Shown one piece after another: positions 26,688 through 34,503 of a DNA stretch of 53,515 nt. How positions within the stretch are numbered: the stretch's first letter is position 1; the number at the start of each line of letters is the position of its first letter. The position numbers and the translations under genes were made by a program. The notes below the pieces were generated by a model. That model was given only the letters and a program-made list of their open reading frames with translations. It was not told where the DNA came from and ran no database searches. Source of the stretch: Paenibacillus sp. 598K (GTDB lineage: Bacteria > Bacillota > Bacilli > Paenibacillales > Paenibacillaceae); NCBI RefSeq assembly GCF_003851045.1, contig NZ_BFBX01000115.1:1-53515 (forward strand), read 5' to 3'.

Positions 26688-26716
26688 ATTATCAGAAACG
26701 ATTCCGCCGCTGACAA
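26688..26716 (-). promoter_or_regulatory. Sigma-A-type promoter of the sensing operon
   Basis: On the minus strand TTGTCA (26711-26716) and GATAAT (26688-26693) are separated by exactly 17 bases. Both boxes match 5 of 6, so the sensing operon may be expressed without an activator. The start codon is 56 bases downstream. Confidence 0.65.
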
Positions 26717-26811
26717 CCCGCATTTCTTTGTATCATTACCCTCCTTTTACTCTGTTGCGCCTTGCGCGCATGCTTTATTATAACTTGAACCGGATGCGGC
26801 GAAAAACGGGG

Positions 26812-26846
26812 AAAAAGAGGAGCCTGCATTTCCTCGGGCAGGCTCC
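26812..26846 (-). terminator. Terminator after the GH5 gene
   Basis: On the minus strand GGAGCCTGC and GCAGGCTCC pair perfectly (9 bp) around a loop of about 10 bases, followed by TCTTTTT. It lies 11 bases after the GH5 stop and ends the exporter/DUF1854/GH5 operon. Confidence 0.85.
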
Positions 26847-26856
26847 CCCTCCTTAT

Positions 26857-28569
26857 CTAAGCGTCGATTCTGACCAACTGCCACTGCTGATGATTGTCGC
26901 CGCGATACGGATTTTGCTGGAGCTTCGCTCCGTCCGCGCCCGAGGCTCCCGCCACCTCGACCGCTTTGTTGCTGTTGACGTTGAGGATGCTGTAATAGCC
27001 GTTGCTCAGCCGGATCAGCCGGAAGCGCTGGGCGTTGTTGGTCAGGTCCTGCATGAGCTGGATCACTTCGTTGTTGTTGCTCGTGCCGTTGCGGACGTCC
27101 ATCACCTTGCCGTCGCTCGAGCTGACGCTGCGCAGCCGGTAGATGTTCGTCGAGGTGCCCATGTCGGTGGCTACCCATTGCTGCGCCGTCGCATTGTTGT
27201 CCGGCCATTGCTGCAGCTGCAGCTGGTTCGTGTTCTGGCCGCCCGGGACGTCGATCGCCTTGCCGGAGGCGCGATTGATCAGCTTGTAGGTGCCGCCTGA
27301 GGTGATGCGGTTCCAGACGCCGTTCCACGGTACGGTCTGGGCGCGTTCGTAATACCATTCGAAGATAAAGCGGGCCATCCCGTCCCTCGCGGCATTGCCG
27401 TCATACTTCAGGCCTGCCGTCGGATCGGCAAACGAGCTGCGCGGTCCCGGCTCCAGCAGGAAGCCGTTCATATGAATGGCGATGCTCACATTGCCCGAGG
27501 AGGTGAAGATCGACTTGGTGTTTTTGCCGAAGCCGGCGTTGGTGCCATCGAAGAGCGTCCAATACTGCGAATCGCCGGGCAGCCATTTATACCACGTCGT
27601 CTCCGTAATATTGATCGGGAAGTTCTGGGCGCAAGGCTGGATGTTGGTGTTCCATTGCTGCTGCAGGATCGAAAGGTTGTCGTTGGCTCCGTAGCCCGGA
27701 TACCAGTGAACGGCGTAGCCCAGATTGTTGAGCGGGTCGGTCAGCGGATGCGAGGCGCAGAGCTGGTAGTATTGATCCCACCCGAGGCCGGCCGCCCAGA
27801 TAACATTGTCCGCGCCTTGATTGCGGATCGTCGAGATGATCGAGTTCTGGAAGGTGCGCAGCGAGTTCCAGAAGGCGACGAAGTCAGGGTCCGACGGATG
27901 TCCGCCCCAGCGGCCGTTGGCATACGACTTGACCGGCTCGTTGACGATCTCGAACATGACGTTGTCGGCGCTTTTGATCTCCGGCCGGGAGGCCAGGTAG
28001 CCCCAGATCTGATTGAACTTGTCGAGGTTGCCCTGGGTCGTCGCCTCGTCGTTGAGCAGCGTGAAGTCGAGGCCCAGCGTCACATACAGTCCCTTCGTCT
28101 TGGCATAGGCGATGTACGGGATGATGACGTTTTGCGTAACCGCTTGCAATCCAGCGAAATTATACGTCCCGGCCGCGACGTCGCCCATATCCTGCCGGTC
28201 GATGAAGAGACGGACCTGATTCATGTACCAGCCATGGTCGTTGCCGTATTTGGGCGAGGTATCGGTGAAGGTGTCGGTGATGTCCTTCAGATAGGCCAGC
28301 GTCGCTGCGTGTCGATTGTTGCCGTGGCGGCTCAGATAGTACTGGCTGTCCTGATAGGTCCAGTAGGCGCCGGTCGGCTGGTGCCAGCCGCTCAGCAGCA
28401 CTTGCTCGCCGCTGCTGGTGACCAGATGCTTGCCGCTGACATGCAGCTTGGGTACCCCCGTGCCTGTCCAGGCCTCGGCCACCTGATTATCGATCGCGAT
28501 AAAAGGCAGCAGCAGCGTACAGACCAGCCATACTTTGAGCATGTTCGTCCATCTTGGCAAAGGTATCAT
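26857..28569 (-). CDS. Secreted GH5-type glycosidase with ricin-type lectin domain
   Basis: Exported polysaccharide-cleaving enzyme. Numbered from the ATG at 28569, a signal peptide ends near residue 33 (VAEA before WTG). The clan-A barrel has acid/base E211 (EIVNEPVK) and nucleophile E323 (NITETTWYKWL), with N210 before E211 as in family 5. The C-terminal 140 residues are a ricin-type beta-trefoil (CBM13-like) with QQW/QxF repeats. Start choice: the ATG at 28569 abuts the AAGGAG site, so the TTG at 28560 (9 bases from GGAG) or the ATG at 28542 may be used instead. The substrate could be a beta-glucan, mannan or cellulose. It is the last gene of an operon with an ABC exporter and DUF1854, an uncommon partnership. 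Confidence 0.88.
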   Translation of the reverse strand: MIPLPRWTNMLKVWLVCTLLLPFIAIDNQVAEAWTGTGVPKLHVSGKHLVTSSGEQVLLSGWHQPTGAYWTYQDSQYYLSRHGNNRHAATLAYLKDITDTFTDTSPKYGNDHGWYMNQVRLFIDRQDMGDVAAGTYNFAGLQAVTQNVIIPYIAYAKTKGLYVTLGLDFTLLNDEATTQGNLDKFNQIWGYLASRPEIKSADNVMFEIVNEPVKSYANGRWGGHPSDPDFVAFWNSLRTFQNSIISTIRNQGADNVIWAAGLGWDQYYQLCASHPLTDPLNNLGYAVHWYPGYGANDNLSILQQQWNTNIQPCAQNFPINITETTWYKWLPGDSQYWTLFDGTNAGFGKNTKSIFTSSGNVSIAIHMNGFLLEPGPRSSFADPTAGLKYDGNAARDGMARFIFEWYYERAQTVPWNGVWNRITSGGTYKLINRASGKAIDVPGGQNTNQLQLQQWPDNNATAQQWVATDMGTSTNIYRLRSVSSSDGKVMDVRNGTSNNNEVIQLMQDLTNNAQRFRLIRLSNGYYSILNVNSNKAVEVAGASGADGAKLQQNPYRGDNHQQWQLVRIDA

Positions 28570-28595
28570 CTCCTTGGTATCGTTGTATTCGATCC

Positions 28596-29096
28596 TTACA
28601 AAAGCTCTGACAGCAGCTTGCGGCTATGCGCATCGAGGCGGCGCCAATCGGCGATCTCGCATCGCTTGCCGCTCTGGTCGCTCAGGATAATCCGGCCGTC
28701 GCCGGCGTAATGCAGATGCTCGTGCAGATTGCGCATGACCAGCCGGGTCGGTCCCAGATGGGTATGCAAGTCCCATAGCCACAGATCGGAGCGGAAGTCG
28801 ACCCGCTCGATCCGCTCCACGCGCGGCAGGAAATAGCGGAGCTCCAGCTCCCGGACCAGCTCCTCGGCGCTCTCCGCGTCAAGCTCGGCGATCGAGCCGA
28901 CCATGCCGAGTTCTTCCCCCTCCGCCGTCCGGATCGAGATGTAGCGGTCCGGATAGCTGAACGGGAAGGCCCGGTAGACGGTCAGCTCGGCATAGGGCTT
29001 GCCGTCGATGACGCCGCACAGGACGCCGCCCTTGCTCCGGCTCAGGGACACTGCGGTCGGCTGCAGCAAGCCCGTACGATCTCGATGATGCTCCAT
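28596..29096 (-). CDS. DUF1854 family protein
   Basis: A 166-residue soluble protein of the DUF1854 family, seen by the pattern AYRAFPFSYPDRYISIRT, then a conserved block with ELELRYFLPRVERIERV and LWDLHTHLGP. Family members are encoded next to an ABC exporter, and in some proteobacteria are linked by annotation to cyanophycin metabolism; no cyanophycin genes are present here. The ATG overlaps the exporter stop by one base (TGATG), so it is translated with it and probably works with it. Its biochemical function is unknown. Confidence 0.85.
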   Translation of the reverse strand: MEHHRDRTGLLQPTAVSLSRSKGGVLCGVIDGKPYAELTVYRAFPFSYPDRYISIRTAEGEELGMVGSIAELDAESAEELVRELELRYFLPRVERIERVDFRSDLWLWDLHTHLGPTRLVMRNLHEHLHYAGDGRIILSDQSGKRCEIADWRRLDAHSRKLLSELL

Positions 29097-31294
29097 CAGC
29101 TCCCCACCCCTCTGATCTGCGATAGCTGCTGCTGGGCGTCCACCAGCTTGCGGTAGACGCCATCCGGCATGGCGAGCAGCTCCTCATGCGTGCCCACCTC
29201 GACGACCTTGCCCTTGTCGAGCACGACCAACCGGTCTGCGCCTCGCAGCGTCGATAGCCGATGGGCGATCGCGAAGGTCGTCCGCCCCCGGATCAGCCGG
29301 GCGATCGCCTCCTGGATCTGCCGCTCCGTCTCGGTGTCGACGGAGGCGGTCGCCTCGTCGAGGATGAGGACGCGCGGGTCGTGGATGATCGCTCTGGCGA
29401 TCGCGACGCGCTGCTTCTCCCCTCCCGAGAGCTTGTGCCCCCGCTCGCCGACTCGCGTGTCGTAGCCGTCCGGCATCCGTACGATGAAGTCATGCGCGTT
29501 GGCCACCTTGGCCGCCTGCATGATCTCCTCCGGCGTCGCATCCGGCTTGGAGTAGGCGATATTGTCGGCGATCGAGCCATCGAACAGGAACGTCTCCTGG
29601 AGGACGACGCCGATCTGCCGGCGCAGCTCCGACTGGGCGATCTCGCGGATCGGGATGCCGTCGATGCGGATCACGCCTTCATCCGTGTCGTAAAACCGGC
29701 ATAGCAGGTTGATGAGCGTCGACTTGCCGGCGCCGGAGTGGCCGACCAGTCCGATCATCTCGCCAGGCTGGACATGCAGCTCGACGTCCCGGAGTACCGG
29801 GTGATGCTTCTCATAGCCGTACGTTACGCCTTCGAATCGCACCTCCCCCTGGATCATCCCCGGCGAGCGGGGCGACGAGACATCCATCACGTCCGGCTGC
29901 GTATCCATGATCTCGAATACCCGATGCGCCGCCGCCATCGCATTGCCCGCCCAGCTGATCATCTGGCTGAACCACTGCAGCGGTCCGAACAGCATCCCCA
30001 GGTAAGCGATCATCGCGATCAGCACACCGAGCTGTAGATCGGCCCCCAGCACCTTGCCGCCGCCCGAGTACCAGATCAGCAGCGTGCTCAGTCCGGCGAT
30101 GAAGCCGAAGGCCGGGAAGATAAACTGCCACATCCCCTCGGTCCGAACGTTGTTGCGGATCACCTCGCCATTGGCCATCCCGTAGCGGCTCGTCTCCTCG
30201 CGCTCGCGCCCGAACGCCTTGATCACCCGGATGCCCTGCAGCGAATCGCCGACCAGCGTGTTGAGCCGGAAGATCGAGCGCCACTGCTGATACAGCAGGC
30301 GGCCGATCCGCGGCCACAGCTTCATCGAGGTGAGCAACATAATCGGCATCGGCAGTAGCGCGAGCAGTGCCAGCTGCCAGTCCATCGACAGCAGGATGGC
30401 GAAGATCGCCACGATCCGCAGCGTCTCGCCGCACACATACATGACGCCCTCGGTCATAAACTGCCGCATCGACTCCGCATCGCTGTTGACCCGGCTAATA
30501 AACTGCGACGTCTGCCGCCGATCGAAAAAAGCGAGCGACAGCTTCATCAGCGCGTCATAGATGTCGCGCCGGATGTCGCCCATCAGCTTGGAGCCGACCC
30601 ACGCGCCGATGTAGCCGCGCACCGCCTGCATCAGCGCCATCATGAGCATCGTCGCGCCCAGCCCGACAATCAGCGGCAGCAACAGATCGGCGCTGCCCGT
30701 GGGCTGGAGCACATCGTCGATCATCACCTTGGTCAGATAGGGCGGGATCAGCTCCAGCGCCGTCGTCAGGATGAGCAGGACGGCGGCGATCGCCATCCGC
30801 AGACGATACGGCTTGGCATACCGGAGCATCCGGACCGCAAGCTTGCCGTTGTTGGCGCAGAGCTGGCAGATCGCCGTCGACTCGGGGAGCGGCGCGCCAC
30901 AGCTCGGACAGTGGCGCAGACGATCCTGCTCCGACATCGCCGGCGGCTCCTCGCCCTTGGCGAGCGCGCCGATCAGCTTGGCCGCATAGTTGAACACCGG
31001 CGTCAGCGCCGCCGTGTATCGGACCAGCGTCGCCGGCCCTTCGTATGTATCAGCGATCAGCGCGCCCCCGCCGATCGCGCCGACAGCGCGGGCGTCTTTG
31101 ATCTCCTGGAGGGTCAGCCGACAGACCGGCGTTCCCTCCTCCTTCCAGACCGAGACGCCCTGCTCGGTGACAGCGATCCAGTGGACGCCAAAGCTCCCGT
31201 CGGCGACCCGATCGGTCTGGTAGCTGAACAGCAGCCGCTCGCCCGATAGTTGGCGTTGCAGACGCTCCGGTAGTTGGTCTTGCATAGTCATCAC
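29096..31294 (-). CDS. ABC exporter (fused membrane and ATPase domains) with N-terminal zinc ribbon
   Basis: A half-transporter that should work as a homodimer. The 732 residues contain an N-terminal beta-rich domain (1-115), a zinc ribbon with C129, C132, C143 and C146 (CPSCG...CQLC), six membrane helices (about 155-450), then the ATPase: Walker A GHSGAGKST (near 521), signature LSGGEKQR (near 623), Walker B VLILDEATASVD, and the H-loop AIAHRLS. The start is GTG 31294 with AAAGGAG 8 bases upstream, or ATG 31291. A cre-like site lies upstream (31325-31338). The substrate is unknown; family naming as a multidrug/lipid exporter is only by fold. Confidence 0.93.
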   Translation of the reverse strand: MMTMQDQLPERLQRQLSGERLLFSYQTDRVADGSFGVHWIAVTEQGVSVWKEEGTPVCRLTLQEIKDARAVGAIGGGALIADTYEGPATLVRYTAALTPVFNYAAKLIGALAKGEEPPAMSEQDRLRHCPSCGAPLPESTAICQLCANNGKLAVRMLRYAKPYRLRMAIAAVLLILTTALELIPPYLTKVMIDDVLQPTGSADLLLPLIVGLGATMLMMALMQAVRGYIGAWVGSKLMGDIRRDIYDALMKLSLAFFDRRQTSQFISRVNSDAESMRQFMTEGVMYVCGETLRIVAIFAILLSMDWQLALLALLPMPIMLLTSMKLWPRIGRLLYQQWRSIFRLNTLVGDSLQGIRVIKAFGREREETSRYGMANGEVIRNNVRTEGMWQFIFPAFGFIAGLSTLLIWYSGGGKVLGADLQLGVLIAMIAYLGMLFGPLQWFSQMISWAGNAMAAAHRVFEIMDTQPDVMDVSSPRSPGMIQGEVRFEGVTYGYEKHHPVLRDVELHVQPGEMIGLVGHSGAGKSTLINLLCRFYDTDEGVIRIDGIPIREIAQSELRRQIGVVLQETFLFDGSIADNIAYSKPDATPEEIMQAAKVANAHDFIVRMPDGYDTRVGERGHKLSGGEKQRVAIARAIIHDPRVLILDEATASVDTETERQIQEAIARLIRGRTTFAIAHRLSTLRGADRLVVLDKGKVVEVGTHEELLAMPDGVYRKLVDAQQQLSQIRGVGS

Positions 31295-31324
31295 TTACGC
31301 TTCTCCTTTTGACTGGCATCGTTT

Positions 31325-31338
31325 AGTAATCGCTTACA
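31325..31338 (-). promoter_or_regulatory. cre-like site before the exporter operon
   Basis: The minus strand reads TGTAAGCGATTACT, matching TGWNANCGNTNWCA at 13 of 14 positions. It lies 30 bases upstream of the exporter start, consistent with CcpA repression of the exporter/DUF1854/GH5 operon. No convincing -35/-10 pair was identified. Confidence 0.5.
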
Positions 31339-31485
31339 TTATTGCTATCGAGACATGCCCCCCTTTCGGCACATTATCCTGACGCATCTCTAATTATCAG
31401 GATCAGGCGTGATCGGGACAAGCTGCAATTGTTTGCTTCGTTACCCGTTTTTTACCATGTTGTAGTGGGTAACCTTCGTGTTCGT

Positions 31486-31592
31486 GACGTTCCCTGATTG
31501 CGTTTGCTCGACGTCCCCTAACGCGTGCGCTCCTCTGATGCTCATCGCGACGTCCCCTGGTACGTGTTGGCGGCCCCCTAATGTGTGTTCGC
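31486..31592. repeat. Four degenerate units of about 24 bp (GACGTCCCCT type)
   Basis: Units near 31486, 31510, 31549 and 31571 share GACGTYCCCT followed by a CGTGY-like block; the last is the most diverged. The first two are adjacent and the third is offset by 15 extra bases. They stand 65 bases left of the 184-bp element copy 2, in a region without genes. Confidence 0.55.
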
Positions 31593-31657
31593 AACGACAC
31601 TGTCATCCCTTCAGGTCATTTCGGATTCTGGTGATGGCCGTTAGCCCATGTTCGATT

Positions 31658-31841
31658 GTAACGCTCGCCCTCGGCCTTATTTAGTCGAAAATGCAGGGGC
31701 TCACAGGCTAACGCTTGCCACGGAGCTTATTTTGGTAAAACAGCGCTAAAACAGGCATTTTTTCGCAAATAAGCGCCAGGGCGAGCGTTACGTTTTCCGC
31801 ACACGCAAAAAACGACAAATAAGTGCCAGGGCGAGACTTAG
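31658..31841. repeat. 184-bp element with two direct and two inverted 25-bp arms (copy 2)
   Basis: Arms lie at 31658-31682 and 31708-31732 (plus) and at 31767-31791 and 31817-31841 (inverted). Starts are 50, 59 and 50 bases apart, exactly as in copy 1 at 12625-12808. Reverse-complementing this copy aligns its 34-base centre with that of copy 1 (22 of 34 identical by hand, including GCGCTGTTTT), so the two are homologous but oppositely oriented. The arms are better conserved than the spacers. Confidence 0.9.
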
Positions 31842-32120
31842 AGTCGGTCGCACCCTACGATGCGCGCTCCCGTGGGCCAGGTAAGACGACGTTTACACCG
31901 AGCTCCACCCTAGACTATCTCTTCGCGCGATCCTCCGCCAAATTAGTACCTTGGTGGAGCGAACGAACAGATTAACGCTAGTTTGTGGTTAAACCTCTAA
32001 GTTTCTTAGCCTCGTTCTCATCGCCTGCTTACGCACAATTCCTAAGCAATCAGCAAAAGCCCATGACGTCACGTCATGGACTGCTTCTTCTTGCCGCTTA
32101 TTCATGCTTTCGGTTCTCTA
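31842..32120. other. Intergenic stretch without a recognised feature
   Basis: Between the 184-bp element and the small membrane protein gene. Only short open frames without ribosome sites are seen; no repeat, hairpin or promoter was convincing. Confidence 0.4.
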
Positions 32121-32372
32121 TTACTTATCCGGGGACCAGTCCCCCTCCCACCTTGCTTGGCGAAATTTGATGCTGACCAATATCAGAATCCCCAGATGAC
32201 AGACGAATGCAATAATCCACGGCAAGAAGTCGAGCCACGTCAGCTCCACTGGGCCGTTCCCGACCGGTCCGACCTTGGGACGATTGTTATCCCATATCCT
32301 GTACCAGATCATGAGCGGAGTGAAAAGCACAACCATGCCAGAGACGACCATGACGAACACATAACGCGCCAT
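32121..32372 (-). CDS. Small membrane protein of unknown function
   Basis: An 83-residue protein with two hydrophobic helices (YVFVMVVSGMVVLFTPLMIW and the PWIIAFVCHLGILILVSIKF segment) joined by a short hydrophilic loop, and a basic/acidic tail ending WSPDK. ATG 32372 is taken as the start because GGAAGGAGG stands 9 bases before it; the frame open to 32438 adds a basic stretch without a ribosome site. No family is recognised. It is divergent from the small AT-rich gene at 32583. Confidence 0.6.
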   Translation of the reverse strand: MARYVFVMVVSGMVVLFTPLMIWYRIWDNNRPKVGPVGNGPVELTWLDFLPWIIAFVCHLGILILVSIKFRQARWEGDWSPDK

Positions 32373-32582
32373 CGAGCCATGCCTCCTTCCTCGTATTCCC
32401 TTACCTGTTATACGCAGGAAGAGGAGAGGGTGTTGCATAGTCAGGGAGGCACTCGACCGCTACGCCCCTTTCATAACCACTTTAATTGATTCGCTCTCTA
32501 TTTTTTACAATAAATGCAACAAAATCAACCTTTTATGTGTCATAGTAGATGTAATTCATTCTAGCTAAGGAGAGTTACCGGA

Positions 32583-33038
32583 ATGTTGAAAAGGAAATTT
32601 GTGATCGTTTTGGCTGCTGCTGTACTTTCCATCACTGTTATCATTGGCTTGAATTCTGCCATCAAGGAGGAAGATTTACAAGATCACGATGGAACGAAAC
32701 ATCTTGTGATTCCAGTCGATGTAGAAGATGTCGTTGCGGCCGCGCCAGCTTCGATCGATAACGAACAGAAAGCTCAGAATGAGCAGCGGAACCTAAATAG
32801 CTTCAGTGAGCCTGAACTTAAGGAAATCCAAGAGAAGTTAAGAGATAAGGAGCATCTCGGAGTGACACTTACTGCTATAAAGGTTGATGCCAACAAGGTT
32901 GATATCTATATCTCAGAGGAAAATTACAAGAAAAACAAAAATGATATCCTTGATGACATCAATCCATCTGCGGTTCATTTTATTTTTGGCGACTTCAAAG
33001 TGGTCGATCAGGCAGCTTACATACCCGGCGAACACTGA
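32583..33038 (+). CDS. Small exported or membrane-anchored protein of unknown function, AT-rich
   Basis: A 151-residue protein with an N-terminal membrane helix (FVIVLAAAVLSITVIIGL) followed by a charged, mostly helical region (NSFSEPELKEIQEKLRD) and a C-terminal alpha/beta part. There is no lipobox and no clear cleavage site. AAGGAGAG precedes the ATG. The gene is clearly richer in A and T than its neighbours (codons such as AAA, GAA, ATT), a possible sign of transfer. It is convergent with the propeller gene, 30 bases away. No family is recognised. Confidence 0.75.
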   Translation: MLKRKFVIVLAAAVLSITVIIGLNSAIKEEDLQDHDGTKHLVIPVDVEDVVAAAPASIDNEQKAQNEQRNLNSFSEPELKEIQEKLRDKEHLGVTLTAIKVDANKVDIYISEENYKKNKNDILDDINPSAVHFIFGDFKVVDQAAYIPGEH

Positions 33039-33068
33039 TATCCAGGGACAAAGGCGAAAGCTTCGCGA

Positions 33069-34346
33069 TCAGCAAGACACCCCGTACTCTCCGCCGGGAT
33101 AAAGCGTCGCATGATGGAGCCGCTTGGGCTGTCGCAGCGGCTGTCCGGGGCGCGCTGCTGCCAGCGTGCCCGGCTCGGCCGCCCAGATCGACGCCTGTTG
33201 GTCATCATATATGAGCACATGCGTCCGCCCGGCCCCGGTCAGGTCGCCGTACTGGACATACCCGTCGACCGGGAAGGCCCAGGCGGTGCGCCCGTGACCG
33301 TCCAGCAGCGCGGGCAGGACGCCGCCGCCCCGTCGGTAGGCGAGGATGTAGTCGAGCGCCCCGCCATCCCAGCCGCGCAGCGTCTCGATGATCGTCAGCC
33401 AGCCCTTCGTCTGCCGGTCCTCCTTCCATAACTCCCGACCATGACGGTCGAGCAGGAAGATGCCGTCGCGGCCACTCGCCGCCCCCTGATCTCCGCGTAC
33501 GATCCGATCCAGTCCGGCTACCTGCAGCCCGGGCTCGTCGCTGCGATATCGCCCGAGCGCCACATGCTGGGATTCGATGGAGCCGTCATAACGCCATAGC
33601 TCGCGTCCGCCAAAGTCGTACATCACGGTGACGCTGCCGCCGACGACCAGCTGCCGGGTGCCGTCGCCGAGCACATCGCCAATCCAGAGACAGTCGGCAT
33701 GGTCGTCGAGATCCCGGCACGACCAGAGCGGCGTCCCGTCATGATCCAGCATCGTATACCCCGCCATCACCTCGTCGCGCCCGTCGCCGTCGATATCGTG
33801 CACCCATGGATAGTGGCCCGGGTTGCCTTCATGCGTCCACAGCAGACGCCAGTCGGCGTCCATCGCCCATAGCCGTCGGTACCGATCCTTCAGGATGATG
33901 TCGCTGGCGCGCTCGCCCCCGCTCAGATTGGCGACGATGATGCAGTCATGTGCCAGCTCGTCCGGCAGCTCCCGCGACTCGCGCACGACACCGGTCCTGC
34001 CGTCGATGATGCGGAACTGCCGGTCCATCACACACAGCAGCTCGCAGCAGCCGTCGCCGTCGATGTCGTACAACTGCGCCGGATAGTCCGAGCCCGGTCC
34101 GCCAGCCTCGGGATCCGGCGCGCCCACCTGCCATAGCAGCTCGCCGTCGAGGCTATAGGCGGTGGCGCACTGCACCTGATGCGGCACATATCGGTCATCG
34201 ATGCCGCCATCGGCCTGGATCATGACAACCTCCATCCGGCCGTCGCCGTCGATATCTCCCAGCAGCATCTTGCAGCGCGCGCCCACTCCTGTGATATCGA
34301 TCGTGCCCAGACGCGCCGGGACTTGCGCATTTCCGGTTTCACTCAT
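33069..34346 (-). CDS. FG-GAP/VCBS-like beta-propeller protein, possibly polysaccharide-lyase-related
   Basis: A 425-residue protein made of repeated blades with calcium-loop motifs GDIDGDGRMEVV, YDIDGDGCCELL and HDIDGDGRDEVM, and a weaker GDVLGDGTRQLV. Such propellers occur in family PL11 rhamnogalacturonan lyases and in FG-GAP proteins; the enzyme residues of PL11 could not be confirmed. No signal peptide is present, so it should be cytoplasmic, which is unusual for an extracellular-type fold. GAGGAGG lies 9 bases before the ATG. It is the last gene of the operon with the importer, so a role on the imported sugar is likely. Confidence in a lyase function is low. Confidence 0.6.
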   Translation of the reverse strand: MSETGNAQVPARLGTIDITGVGARCKMLLGDIDGDGRMEVVMIQADGGIDDRYVPHQVQCATAYSLDGELLWQVGAPDPEAGGPGSDYPAQLYDIDGDGCCELLCVMDRQFRIIDGRTGVVRESRELPDELAHDCIIVANLSGGERASDIILKDRYRRLWAMDADWRLLWTHEGNPGHYPWVHDIDGDGRDEVMAGYTMLDHDGTPLWSCRDLDDHADCLWIGDVLGDGTRQLVVGGSVTVMYDFGGRELWRYDGSIESQHVALGRYRSDEPGLQVAGLDRIVRGDQGAASGRDGIFLLDRHGRELWKEDRQTKGWLTIIETLRGWDGGALDYILAYRRGGGVLPALLDGHGRTAWAFPVDGYVQYGDLTGAGRTHVLIYDDQQASIWAAEPGTLAAARPGQPLRQPKRLHHATLYPGGEYGVSC

Positions 34347-34399
34347 ATTATCGTCCTCCTCTAGCCGCCAGAGGGGCGCAGCCTGCGCCGCGCCCCTTC

Positions 34400-34503
34400 G
34401 ATTTGCATTTATCCAGCGTCGCGGTCCTTATCCCACATCATTGCTTTTTCCCACTTCGCCGCCTTTATCCAGCAGCCATTACCTTTATCCGGCAGCCTGC
34501 GCC
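34400..34503. repeat. Short degenerate repeats around the stop of the binding-protein gene
   Basis: On the minus strand, GGATAAAGG-like words recur about every 20 bases (GCCGGATAAAGG, GCTGGATAAAGG, GTGGGAAAAAGC, GTGGGATAAGGA, GCTGGATAAATG), beginning with the binding-protein stop GGA-TAA itself. They may be slippage copies of the gene end. No function is evident. Confidence 0.5.

Noticed and set aside
28542..28569. Alternative starts of the GH5 gene.
   Set aside because: ATG 28569, TTG 28560 and ATG 28542 cannot be separated with confidence; the coordinate given is the longest frame.
31478..31684. Small open frames in the repeat-rich intergenic region.
   Set aside because: They lack ribosome sites and cross the repeat units, so they are unlikely to be genes.
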